Assembly (NCBI RefSeq): GCF_014650715.1
Contig: NZ_BMVM01000022.1
Location: 38,946 to 102,945 of the forward strand
Direction of reading: 5' to 3'
From: Streptomyces bluensis
GTDB lineage: Bacteria; Actinomycetota; Actinomycetes; Streptomycetales; Streptomycetaceae
DNA length: 64,000 bases
In this document: positions 27,337-35,774 of the stretch, piece after piece
Position numbering within the stretch: the first letter of the stretch is position 1
Layout: each line of letters begins with the position of its first letter
The notes under the pieces: generated by a model
Told to the model about the DNA's origin: nothing
The model's database searches: none
What the model saw: the letters and a program-made list of their open reading frames with translations, nothing else
Translations under genes and position numbers: made by a program

Positions 27337-27772
27337 GGTAAACCAGCGAAGTAATCGACTATCTCGGACCAGATTCCTGTGAAAAGACAGTGAGCAGGGA
27401 TGCTGGTGCCAGAACGAGGAATGTCGCTGCGCTGTGAGTTAGGTGGCGCTGGCCAATTAACCCCCTTTGCTGTGATGGCATTGGTCATGGCACCGACGGT
27501 CTCGCATATCGCGGTCGACGCTCCGAAATCTGTCAGAACTTCCCGGCGATCAGACGATCGAGTTGGGTGCCGTCGTGGTCGGGCGGTGTCGAGGGTCGCG
27601 GCGAGCGGCCGGGTGTGGTGGAAGGAACAGCCCGTCCGGCCGTAATGCGTGTCGGCTGGCGACGGACCCGGGGATGCAAACCGGTGGCCCCCTCGTTCCG
27701 CTGCTGACCAAAGTTATTCTTGCCCAATTGTGCAAGTAGTCCCGTGCTGGGCGGATGTTGTTCACGAGAGGG
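27337..27772. other. Intergenic region between lanthipeptide and conservon operons
   Basis: I see no gene here. It holds the upstream part of leader block 1, hence probably the -35 region and activator sites for the conservon transcript, and the 3' end of the lanthipeptide operon. A sequence TCTGTCAGAAC near 27531 resembles the half site at 942-951, but weakly. Confidence 0.4.
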
Positions 27773-28870
27773 TTACAGAAGCCCGCGGAGCGCAGCTTCG
27801 GCTTTGCCCACGGCTTTTGTGAGGGCGTGCATGTGAGCCTGCGGAAGGTTGCCTGCACCGAGCTGTGAGGCCGTGAGTAGGGCGTTGAGTGTCTGTCTCT
27901 GCTCGCTGGTCAGGTGGGCGCGCGTCGTGTGGTGGTTCAGGACGTCTTGGGCGGCGTAGGCGTCGAGACTGGCCACGTTGGCGACGGCGTCCCGTAGGAG
28001 GACAGCGTGAGGGCTTGTGTGGTCAGGGGCCAGTTCGAGCGCGGTCAGTCCAACTCGGGCCTGGAACACCGTGGTTGTGGGATCGGGCGGGGTAATCAGC
28101 GCGAGTGCCTCCTGCAGAGCAAGGTCCGCATCCGGCTCTGGCGTGGGGTTGGGCGCGGGCCGGCAGTAGATACGCAGAAGCGCCGCGATGGTGTTCTCCC
28201 ATGGTTCTGTTGGGGTGGTGGACTCGATGGTGTCGCGAGCCTCCTGATCGAGGCCGCGTTCCATCAGGGACATGATCTGGATTTGGCGTCCGTCGAGGAG
28301 GCGGTTGCCGACGCCGCGGTGCGCGGCCATGGCTTCGGCGGCCTCGGTCCAGCGGCCGATCCGTGCCAAGGCCCTGGCACCGTCGACGAGCACGGTGCTC
28401 CACAGCTCCTGACAGATCTTCCGGTGGTCTGCGTCGGTGTCGATAAGCATGGACAGATCGAGAGTGTGGCCGCAGATCTCGGCTGTGCCGCGTCTCTGGG
28501 CAGCGCGGTACAGCCGCGTGAGCACGTCGTAGGCGGCTTCACCGTCGCCCTCGCGGGTCAGCAGCCGGGAGATGTTGATCAAGGGCATGAGCGACATCAC
28601 CGCGATGTCTCCCCTGAGGTTTTCAGCTTCGACGAAGACCCGGTGCTGCCTCCAGCACAGGTCGGCTGCGAGGTCGGGCATCCCGACGTCGGAGACGATC
28701 AACGCTGCGTAGTTGAGGACCGAGCAGGTGCGGGCCACCAGATCACGGTGGCTCGCACCAGCGGGCTCGACAGGCAGCCGGTTGAGGAGGGTGATCCGTT
28801 CGTCCAGCGGTAACGCGGGCTTCTTGGCTCGGCGGACCAGCGGGATGCGGCTGGCTATCGAGGGGATCAC
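27773..28870 (-). CDS. Helical-repeat protein at the end of the lanthipeptide operon
   Basis: The protein has 365 aa from the GTG at 28870, four bases after the stop of the methyltransferase gene. It is almost entirely alpha-helical with TPR-like pairs (for example CWRQHRVFVEAENL, YDVLTRLYRAAQRRG and EAAEAMAAHRG). Actinobacterial regulators often carry such a region behind an HTH, but no HTH is present here. I do not recognise a specific family. Its position as last gene of the FxLD operon suggests a partner or regulator of that pathway. Confidence 0.65.
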   Translation of the reverse strand: MIPSIASRIPLVRRAKKPALPLDERITLLNRLPVEPAGASHRDLVARTCSVLNYAALIVSDVGMPDLAADLCWRQHRVFVEAENLRGDIAVMSLMPLINISRLLTREGDGEAAYDVLTRLYRAAQRRGTAEICGHTLDLSMLIDTDADHRKICQELWSTVLVDGARALARIGRWTEAAEAMAAHRGVGNRLLDGRQIQIMSLMERGLDQEARDTIESTTPTEPWENTIAALLRIYCRPAPNPTPEPDADLALQEALALITPPDPTTTVFQARVGLTALELAPDHTSPHAVLLRDAVANVASLDAYAAQDVLNHHTTRAHLTSEQRQTLNALLTASQLGAGNLPQAHMHALTKAVGKAEAALRGLL

Positions 28871-28874
28871 CGGC

Positions 28875-30926
28875 TCACCCCTTGCGCGGCCAGTCGACGA
28901 CAAGGCGGCTGTAGGTCTTGTCGATCACGAAGCGCGGCTCCGTAGCCGTCAGTTGGTCGCGGGTATTGCCGACAGCCATACGGAAGCCGGGCTCCGGCCC
29001 GTCGTTGCCCCAGCCCTGGTCCCACTCGCCGATCTCCGTCGCGACGTGGTCGGTGAGTTCGGCGGCGCGCGATCCGTGGCCGACGACGCCGACCTGCCAG
29101 AACTTGCCCTGCTCGTCTTCGCCTTCGCGTACGGTCAGGTAGGCCAGCGTGTCGGCGTCGAGCGCGGCCATGGCCCCCCAGCCGAAGCTCGGGGCGTAAC
29201 CGGGACGGGTGCCGGGCATGCGGGACAGGCCGTTGGGCAGTACGCACGCCAGGTACAGGTACATCCACTCCCAGGGGGCGCCCTTGCGGAACTTTACGCC
29301 GGTGTAGAGGGTGGTCTGCGGCTGGTCCAGGACGGTGCGCATCGCTTCGCGGTCAACCTCCTGCTCGCTGAAGGTCTCCAGGCGCACGTTGCCCTCACCT
29401 GCATGGGGCACCAGGGTGTAGATGTCGTCGCAGACGCCCTTGCGCAGGGGCACGAACGTCGCCATCTCACAGGAGACGGTCTTCCAGGTGTCGCCGTCGC
29501 GTTCGAAGGCGAAGGAGCGGGAGATGCTGCCGCGGATACGCATCGGCAGGACCAGGCGTCCGCCGGGGGCGAGCTGGTCGAGGATCTGCACGGGGATGTC
29601 GCCTGCGCCGACGGTGAACTGGATACGGTCGAAGGGGGCGTGGACGGGCAGGCCAGCTGCGCCGTCGCCCAGCACGGCGGTCACGATCGTGGCCCCGGCG
29701 TCGGCGAGGTTCTTCTGGGCGCCGTCGACGAGGTCCTGGTCGACGTCCACGGTCCACACGTGGCCGCCGGGCGCTACGAGATGGCCGAGGAGCGCGGCGT
29801 TGTAGCCGGTGGCCGCCCCGGCTTCCAGGATCTTGTGGCCGGGCCTGGCGCCCAACTGCTCCAGTTGGGTGGCGACGATCGAGGGTGCGGAGATACAGGA
29901 GATCATCTCGCCCGTCGCGTCGTGCTTGATGGGTACGGCGTCGTTGACGTACGCGGCCTGAAGGTCTACGCCGGGGAGGAAGCGGTGGCGCTCGGTGTCC
30001 CGGAAGGCGGCGATGACTTCGGGAGTGCGCAGGTGGCCGCTGTCGATGAAGCGGTTGACGAGCGCTTCGCGCAGTTCGGCGGGGTCGGTCACGGAAGTGA
30101 TGGTGGTCTCCATTCGAGTCAGGTTGGGTTCCTGTGAGGTGGACTGGCGGGGAGGCACGTCGGCTACGCCCCTCTCGGGGAAGGCGACTTGACAGCCCAG
30201 CCATGCGGTGGCGACTTGCTCGCCGGCAGATACTGCGGCGCGGTTGAAAGCGAAGATCGCGTGGTGGGCGAGCACCGCGCGCAGGCCCCGCGTCAGCCGT
30301 CCCTCGGAGGCGAGCCGGGCCAGCTGGTGCCCGGCGTCCTCAAACGCGGTGACGCGTTCGGCCCATCCGGGCTCGGCGTCTGGCCGCATGGCTGCGTCCG
30401 CGTTCATCAGCCGTCGCATGGCTGCGAGTGCCTGGTCGCGCGCAGGGCCGGTGGGTGGGGTGATGGGTGGCCGCAGGGAGCCGATCTTCGCCCAGACGTC
30501 ACCGGCCTCGAACTGGTCCAGGCCGGCCGACCGGATCATGGTGGAGAGCAGCAGGACACAGCGCTCTTTGGCACCTGGGCTGCCGGTCTCGGCCAGAGCG
30601 GCGCGGCTGTCCGTGCAGAACACGTTGTGGGCGACGGTCATGCCTTCGGCGCCGCCGAACGCTTCGGTCTCCGGCTCATAGACGCCGCCGACCCAGTTGC
30701 TGGCCAGCTCGTCGGCGACGAGTCGGTCCAGCAGGTCGGCGGTGGGGCGCTCGGTACGCAGTCGCAGCCCGCCGTCCTTGCGCAGGAAGTGGAACCGCTG
30801 GTCGCGCAGTGCGGATGACAGTGCCTGAGCGGCCTCTTGGGGCACCCCGGCACCGCCCGGGAAGAACACGGTGGCGTGCCACCAGTCCTTCTCTCTGGTG
30901 ATGGGAAGGTCTTCGAGATTGACCAT
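28875..30926 (-). CDS. FxLD-system protein: LanB C-domain fused to PCMT-type methyltransferase
   Basis: The protein has 683 aa. Residues about 1-260 match the SpaB_C/thiopeptide-type domain that performs glutamate elimination in class I lanthipeptide dehydration (WWHATVFFPGG, HFLRKDGGLRLR). Residues about 270-683 are a PCMT-type methyltransferase (RFLPGVDLQAAY, SAPSIVATQLEQLG, ILEAGAATGYNAALL) with the long C-terminal extension typical of FxLD-system enzymes. It should complete Dha/Dhb formation together with LanB and methylate an Asp of the core peptide, leading to aspartimide or isoAsp. Encoded after lanC with a 52-base gap. Confidence 0.85.
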   Translation of the reverse strand: MVNLEDLPITREKDWWHATVFFPGGAGVPQEAAQALSSALRDQRFHFLRKDGGLRLRTERPTADLLDRLVADELASNWVGGVYEPETEAFGGAEGMTVAHNVFCTDSRAALAETGSPGAKERCVLLLSTMIRSAGLDQFEAGDVWAKIGSLRPPITPPTGPARDQALAAMRRLMNADAAMRPDAEPGWAERVTAFEDAGHQLARLASEGRLTRGLRAVLAHHAIFAFNRAAVSAGEQVATAWLGCQVAFPERGVADVPPRQSTSQEPNLTRMETTITSVTDPAELREALVNRFIDSGHLRTPEVIAAFRDTERHRFLPGVDLQAAYVNDAVPIKHDATGEMISCISAPSIVATQLEQLGARPGHKILEAGAATGYNAALLGHLVAPGGHVWTVDVDQDLVDGAQKNLADAGATIVTAVLGDGAAGLPVHAPFDRIQFTVGAGDIPVQILDQLAPGGRLVLPMRIRGSISRSFAFERDGDTWKTVSCEMATFVPLRKGVCDDIYTLVPHAGEGNVRLETFSEQEVDREAMRTVLDQPQTTLYTGVKFRKGAPWEWMYLYLACVLPNGLSRMPGTRPGYAPSFGWGAMAALDADTLAYLTVREGEDEQGKFWQVGVVGHGSRAAELTDHVATEIGEWDQGWGNDGPEPGFRMAVGNTRDQLTATEPRFVIDKTYSRLVVDWPRKG

Positions 30927-30978
30927 GGTCGTGGGTGCTCCTTGTCGGTTCGGCTCGGTTCGGATGGCGGGCGGGGAG

Positions 30979-32052
30979 TCAGGTGATCAGCAGGGCACTG
31001 GTCCAGTCCGTTTCGTTCGTGCCGTCCAGTGCCAGGTGTGCACCGGTACGGCCTTCGAGGAATCCGGGCTTGGGCAGTCGTTCCAGGTCGGCGGCCAGGC
31101 GCTGGGTCAGGTCTTCGATCGGCGGGGTGAATCGGTCTGGTGCGGGGCTGTCGTCGGCAACCGCGCGGGCGATGGTCAGCAGGCCGGCCCAGCCGTGGCA
31201 CAGCGAGGCGTCGGTGATCAGCCCGAGGAAGTTCGGGTCGGCCAGCGTGCGTATGACGGTGTCCTCTGCCGCGAGTCGGCGGGCGGGGTCTTTCAGGGTG
31301 AGTGCGGCGAGTTGTTGGGTGCGGGCGATGCCGATCTGGCCGTAGCACCAGGACGGGCGTGCGGGTGCCGGCTCGGGTGGCTCAGGGGCTGACAGTTGGT
31401 CATGGGTGGTCCAGTACCAGCAGCCGTATGTGTCCAGCCAGCGTGCGAACACCTCGATGGCGTCGTGCTGCCCCGGGACCTGGACGTCGTGCCGGACGGC
31501 GAGGGAGAGCGCCGCTAAGGGACCGGCGATGCCGTGTGCCACGCCGTTGTTGCTGTGTCCGCCGGCCACCGCCTCGTCGGCGGGCCCCACCGGTGACCAC
31601 CATCCCGGCAATTCCCGGCCTTCGACGCGGACCGGCCGGGCCAGGGAGACCAGATAGGCCAGAACCTCCTCCAACAGCGGCGAGGGCGCACCGCGGGCCA
31701 GGAGCAGCGCGCCCAGCCCGGTCAAGCCCCGAATGAGGTCGAACTCCGCGGGATGCGGCAGCGCCCCAGCCGCCTGACGCCGACGAGCTGCGGCCAGTCG
31801 GGCGGCCACGACGCGGTCGACGGCGCCCTGTACATCGTGGTCGGCACGCCCGGCGCGTCCCAGCACAAACTCCAGCGCCGGGACGCCGTGGAACAGGGAG
31901 GCGTTGCCTCCCGCGCTGACTCCGCCCGCAACCGCCTGGGTCAGGTTGTTTCGTGCGGCGGCGAGATCGCCGCGCTCGATGTGCAGCAGTGCCATCCCGA
32001 GTGCGCCTTCGGAGAGGTCCTGCGTCCTGGGCGGACTCGCCGTGGCCGTCAT
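30979..32052 (-). CDS. lanC: Lanthionine cyclase LanC
   Basis: The protein has 357 aa. The zinc ligands of LanC cyclases are present: SWCYGQIG (Cys) and LCHGWAG (Cys-His), with the earlier family motif NNGVAHGIAGPLAAL. LanC adds Cys thiols to dehydrated Ser/Thr of the lanthipeptide to form thioether rings. The ATG at 32052 overlaps the lanB stop (ATGA). The C-terminus ends shortly after the FLEGRTGAHLAL motif, so the protein is complete. Confidence 0.9.
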   Translation of the reverse strand: MTATASPPRTQDLSEGALGMALLHIERGDLAAARNNLTQAVAGGVSAGGNASLFHGVPALEFVLGRAGRADHDVQGAVDRVVAARLAAARRRQAAGALPHPAEFDLIRGLTGLGALLLARGAPSPLLEEVLAYLVSLARPVRVEGRELPGWWSPVGPADEAVAGGHSNNGVAHGIAGPLAALSLAVRHDVQVPGQHDAIEVFARWLDTYGCWYWTTHDQLSAPEPPEPAPARPSWCYGQIGIARTQQLAALTLKDPARRLAAEDTVIRTLADPNFLGLITDASLCHGWAGLLTIARAVADDSPAPDRFTPPIEDLTQRLAADLERLPKPGFLEGRTGAHLALDGTNETDWTSALLIT

Positions 32053-34085
32053 GAGCGCGCCTTCAGTGGGACGACGATGCTGTGGGCCCGCCCGCCGATC
32101 CATCCGTCAGCGTCCGGCGGCGGCGCGTCGTGCAGGACCGCGACCCCGGTCGGACTGGCGTCAAGGTGGGCGCGCAGCAGGTCCAGAGACATGTCCTGGC
32201 GCAGATCCAGGGGCAGGTGTTGGTCTTCCTCGGCTACCAGCACACGGTCCGGCACGCCGAACCGGCCCATCCAGGCGTGCAGCTGTTCGGCCCACTCATC
32301 CCGCATTGCAGAGCGGCCGGGCAGATCCCGGGTCCGCAGCTTCCACCGTGCCGCCACCAGGATCGACCGCCGGTAGTGCAGCGCCGGGGTGAACGGCAAC
32401 GTCCAGGCTGCGCCCCAGTCGAACCACGACACCTGCGGTGCTGCGGCCCGGCTGATCTCGGCCAGGAACCGGGCCAGGGGAGGGGTGTAGTTGTTCCACA
32501 CGAAGTTGATCGCGGTCGGCGCAAGCAGCTCAAGACGCCTGCCGGTGGCGGCCTCGGCGAGGTAGAGGCGGCCGTCGCGGAAACCAACGGCCAAATCGGA
32601 CGGGAAGAGCATCCCCTTCCCGCGGTGCCGGAACTCCCCGACGCTGACCAGCCGGGGCAGCACCTGCGGGGCCCGAGTGAGCAGATCCGCCCTGACACGG
32701 CCGGCGTGAAAGGACAACTGGGCCAGCTCCGCGCCGGGCTCGACCGTGGGCAGGCCGGCATACCTCGCGCCGGCCTGCGGGAACAGGTGCCAGAACCGGC
32801 CCACAAACGAACCAGCCGCGCGGGAGGCGGTGGACACCCGAAGCCGGAAGTCCCCGCGATCCAGAGCCCCCATCGAGCCGGATTGGACCTGCCCGCACAG
32901 TTCGAGATGGGGCGGGTTGACCACCCGCTTACCCGCGGCAGCCTCCAGCTCCTCAATCATTGCGCCGGACAGCGCCACCGCCCTGCGGCCTTCGAGGGCC
33001 GCGGTACCGGCCAGTTCCAGCAGCAGCCGGTCTCGCCGGGTCATCGGGCGGGGAGGCTCGGAAACGTGGCCGAACCCCTCGGGAAGTCCCAGGCCATGCT
33101 CGGGATCCGTCACCAGCTCCAACGCCACCTCGACGTTCTCACCGTAACGGTCGGTGAACCGCTCGATGTAGCGGCGCCATGCTGGGGTTCCCGTCGGATG
33201 CATAGCGAGCCGGGTCAGAACCGTCGCGGCGGTATCCGCCTCCGTCAGGACCGCCTTCGGTAACCGCACTGTGGCGTCCAGCCGCAGATCCGGGGCAGTC
33301 ACATGGTTCTGGGCGGCCTCACGCAAAGCAGGCGGCAGGGGGACCGTTGGATCGACGACGGTGGCGGGCGCGCGCAGCGAGGACCGCAGCAGCCGCACCC
33401 GCAGGAGCTGCGCGAGCAACCCTGCCCGGTGATGTTCTGCCGTGTTCGGGAACTCGGCCGCGAGCTTTTCCGCCAGCGCCGAGTATTGGATCGGTGCGCG
33501 TGCCGCGTCGAGGACCAGCGCGACTGCAGGCGTCAGCGCGAGCGAGAACTCCGAGGCTCCTTCGGACGGGACGTAGACGCGCCCGCCCTGCTGCCTGAGC
33601 AGGTTGTTGACGCAGACCTCGACCTCGGACATCCGCTCGGTGTCCGCCTCCCAGTCACTGATCGCCGCATCCATCGCCACCGGGTCCGGCCGGCGAACCG
33701 CCTGATGCTGGTCCCCGACCCGCACCTCGGCCGTGTCGTCGAACTCGAACAGCGCGACACCCGCGAACAGCCCGAACGGGGCGGAGCGGCGCGTGGACCT
33801 GATCGCGTACCGGGCGGTGGCCAGCGCCGCCCGTCGTACCCGGCGCTCCTTCGGCGACCGCCCGTAGAGGATCGACTGGACCTGGCGGGCGAGATCCGGA
33901 CTGGCGCCGGAAACGGTCTGCCGGAAGGTGTCATCGGCCCACACAGCGGCCAGCCACGAACGCCAGTGTTCGAGCCGTGCGTCGGGACCCGGCCAGGGCG
34001 GCATGTCCGGCCCGGCGAGGTTCACCGCGGCGCGCAGCATCCCTTCGCCGGCACCCTGATACAGGCTGTGTCGTGAGCGCGTCAT
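32049..34085 (-). CDS. lanB: Lanthipeptide dehydratase LanB, glutamylation part
   Basis: The protein has 678 aa from ATG 34085, which has GGAGGG five bases upstream. It shows the Lant_dehydr_N features: N-terminal SLYQGAGEGMLRAA, RRAALATARYAIRSTRRSAPFG region (short form RYAIRSTRRSAPFG), and late FRHRGKGML. It activates Ser/Thr with glutamyl-tRNA. The usual C-terminal elimination domain is absent; that domain is fused to the methyltransferase encoded downstream, so the dehydratase is split. Translation of lanC is coupled to it. Confidence 0.85.
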   Translation of the reverse strand: MTRSRHSLYQGAGEGMLRAAVNLAGPDMPPWPGPDARLEHWRSWLAAVWADDTFRQTVSGASPDLARQVQSILYGRSPKERRVRRAALATARYAIRSTRRSAPFGLFAGVALFEFDDTAEVRVGDQHQAVRRPDPVAMDAAISDWEADTERMSEVEVCVNNLLRQQGGRVYVPSEGASEFSLALTPAVALVLDAARAPIQYSALAEKLAAEFPNTAEHHRAGLLAQLLRVRLLRSSLRAPATVVDPTVPLPPALREAAQNHVTAPDLRLDATVRLPKAVLTEADTAATVLTRLAMHPTGTPAWRRYIERFTDRYGENVEVALELVTDPEHGLGLPEGFGHVSEPPRPMTRRDRLLLELAGTAALEGRRAVALSGAMIEELEAAAGKRVVNPPHLELCGQVQSGSMGALDRGDFRLRVSTASRAAGSFVGRFWHLFPQAGARYAGLPTVEPGAELAQLSFHAGRVRADLLTRAPQVLPRLVSVGEFRHRGKGMLFPSDLAVGFRDGRLYLAEAATGRRLELLAPTAINFVWNNYTPPLARFLAEISRAAAPQVSWFDWGAAWTLPFTPALHYRRSILVAARWKLRTRDLPGRSAMRDEWAEQLHAWMGRFGVPDRVLVAEEDQHLPLDLRQDMSLDLLRAHLDASPTGVAVLHDAPPPDADGWIGGRAHSIVVPLKARS

Positions 34086-34111
34086 AACCCTCCGTTCTTG
34101 GCAGGAAGGGG

Positions 34112-34143
34112 GCGGGCTGGGCGGAGCCGTCCGTCCAGCCCGC
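34112..34143 (-). terminator. Hairpin between precursor and lanB (attenuator-like)
   Basis: GCGGGCTGG at 34112-34120 pairs with CCAGCCCGC at 34135-34143. Inside, CGGA pairs with TCCG around a GCCG loop, giving a 14-bp stem with one wobble. It fills the 72-base gap between the precursor stop and the lanB start. No T-run follows, so it may act as partial terminator or 3' end stabiliser that makes precursor mRNA exceed enzyme mRNA. Confidence 0.6.
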
Positions 34144-34157
34144 ACCGCCGGGACTGG

Positions 34158-34346
34158 TTAGACCGTGGAGCCAGAGCAGGCGCTCGGGCAGGAACTCCCG
34201 CAGGTGTCGCCGGTGCTGCACATCAGCACCGTCTCGGTCTCCGGCGTGTTCTCGATGATGGTGATGTCGAGTTGGAACGGGTCGTCCGCGTCGCCGATGG
34301 TCAGCTGTGCGGGAGCAACGGGCTGCTCCAGGGGAACGGCGGTCAT
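34158..34346 (-). CDS. lanA: FxLD-family lanthipeptide precursor
   Basis: The peptide has 62 aa with an AAGGAGG site five bases before the ATG. The leader contains PFQLDI (F24-x-L26-D27), the FxLD motif of class I leaders that LanB recognises. The core region (about 40-62) is VLMCSTGDTCGSSC followed by PSACSGSTV: four Cys (43, 49, 53, 57) and nine Ser/Thr allow up to four thioether rings. D47 in GDT is the only core Asp and the likely target of the PCMT domain encoded at 28875-30926. No leader protease or dedicated exporter gene is seen next to it. Confidence 0.9.
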   Translation of the reverse strand: MTAVPLEQPVAPAQLTIGDADDPFQLDITIIENTPETETVLMCSTGDTCGSSCPSACSGSTV

Positions 34347-34659
34347 GCATACCTCCTTGGATAGGTGCGGGCGGTGCAGGATTCCGGGACCCGGCCGGCC
34401 CCGGTGCTTTAGTGCCAGGTCACTGCGAGAATGCCGTGCCGCTTCTGCGCGGCTACCTGAGGCAGAGAGGATGGAGCGGGACCCGGCAGGTACCTGATCA
34501 TTGCGGCTCCCCGGCGCCGGTGATTCTGAGCCCAGCGCTGCAGCGGGTCCGCGTATGGGTCGGCGAGAGCTTCGGCCTGCGGACCATGGGCGACCCCGTC
34601 GCTCTCGAAGCCGCCGCTATCCGTGTTCTCGCGGCGGGTTCGGTACGCGATGCTGTTCT

Positions 34660-34790
34660 TGGTGACCAGCGCCGCCGCACCGCAGGTGGGGCCTTCGCGG
34701 CGCGGGGTTTCCATCACCAGACAAACGGACGCAACGCGCACGGTCATGTGACGGCGGGCGCGGCGCATGACGAGCTTGGGCACGGTGTTC
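34660..34790 (-). pseudogene. Remnant of a 2H phosphoesterase C-terminus
   Basis: The translated stretch MRRARRHMTVRVASVCLVME aligns with LRHARHHVTARIKSVWLVLE near the C-terminus of the 2H protein at 8231-8917. Neither HxT motif is present and no matching upstream part exists, so only a fragment remains. It lies inside the leader between block copy 2 and the lanthipeptide precursor. Confidence 0.5.
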
Positions 34791-34816
34791 TCCGGGGCGC
34801 AGACATGACGTCCAGC

Positions 34817-34866
34817 GTCAGTGACCGCGACGCCCGGGTGCCCGTTGCCGGACATGATCAAGTGTA
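34817..34866 (-). promoter_or_regulatory. Shared promoter-leader block, copy 2
   Basis: Minus-strand features: TACACTTGATC (-10-like), GTCCGGCAACGG and CACCCGGGCGTCGCGG. It is nearly identical to copy 3 over the 30 bases after the -10-like box and close to copy 1. It lies about 470 bp upstream of the FxLD precursor and immediately behind the DUF574 gene, the expected place for the lanthipeptide operon promoter. Confidence 0.6.
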
Positions 34867-34922
34867 CTGAGGGCACGGCCAGTTGCCGAATGGTCACCGC
34901 TCGGAATGCGCCAGGGGCTGGA

Positions 34923-35774
34923 CTACACAGAGCCATGCGCCACCTCCTTCCGGGCCATGCCCGCATACGACGCGGCCTGCTGGTGGACTGGGTATTCCAA
35001 GGCCATTGCCTGAGGCTTGACCAGTCCCGGGTGGACCAGATGCCAGTCGTCGAACAACGGGGCGATCTGCTCTTTCGTCCGCAGGTAGACAGGGCAGCCA
35101 GCGGCCGTCACGGCCTTGGCGACCTTGCGAGCGGGCTGGCCGGCGAAGTCGGCAGTGGAATGCGTGATGACGAGCGCACTACCCGAGGCGGCGACCTTCT
35201 TGTACTGGTCGACGAGCACTGAAAGGGGGCGAGCGGGCGTGTCGCCGATGTGGTGGAGCACGCTGCCGAACAGCAGGATCACGGGTTCTCGCCAGTTGAT
35301 CGTCTCCATGATCTCTCGCGAGGCCAGGACGGACTCGGGCTCGCCGATGTCGGCACGCAGGTGTGCGACTGTGGCTGGCGCGCCGACCTTCAACAGTGCA
35401 CTGGTGTGGGCGTGGACTGCGGCGTCGTGGTCGATGCACACCGCGCGGGCCTTCGGGTGCACACGGGTGATGACGTCCACCGGGTTAAGGGAGTAGGGCA
35501 TGCCGCAGCCGAAATCGACCAGCTGCCTGATGCCAGCGATCGCCATGGCCTGCACCATCAAGAGCACGTATATGCGCTCGTGGCGGACGGCGCTCTCCAG
35601 GAACGGCAGCTTGTCGGCCGCTTGGTGGGCCACGTCACGGTCCCCGGAGTGGTGGTCCCGTCCGCCGAGCAGGTAGTTGTGGATCCGGGCGCTCGACGGC
35701 CCGGTCAGAGTGTTGGCTGGCGTCACATCGGGTGCACCGGGGCGGACGAAAAACATCGGGTGGTCAGGTCGCAT
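34923..35774 (-). CDS. DUF574-type SAM-dependent methyltransferase
   Basis: The protein has 283 aa. It shows the actinobacterial DUF574/Methyltransf_19 pattern: PSSARIHNYLLGGRDHHSGDR near the N-terminus (core YLLGGRDH), LVDFGCGMPYSLN as SAM motif and FGSVLHHI in the middle. Members are frequent beside XRE/DUF397 genes; substrates are mostly unknown. It overlaps the PCMT-like gene upstream by 11 bases and is the last gene of the 34.9-39.4 kb operon. Confidence 0.85.
   Translation of the reverse strand: MRPDHPMFFVRPGAPDVTPANTLTGPSSARIHNYLLGGRDHHSGDRDVAHQAADKLPFLESAVRHERIYVLLMVQAMAIAGIRQLVDFGCGMPYSLNPVDVITRVHPKARAVCIDHDAAVHAHTSALLKVGAPATVAHLRADIGEPESVLASREIMETINWREPVILLFGSVLHHIGDTPARPLSVLVDQYKKVAASGSALVITHSTADFAGQPARKVAKAVTAAGCPVYLRTKEQIAPLFDDWHLVHPGLVKPQAMALEYPVHQQAASYAGMARKEVAHGSV

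Noticed and set aside
34409..34966. A 185-codon minus-strand gene upstream of the lanthipeptide precursor
   Set aside because: It contains the conserved leader block and a 2H fragment; composition changes along it and no start has a ribosome binding site. The repeated Gly-Asn-Gly-His-Pro-Gly translation at three sites reflects DNA conservation.
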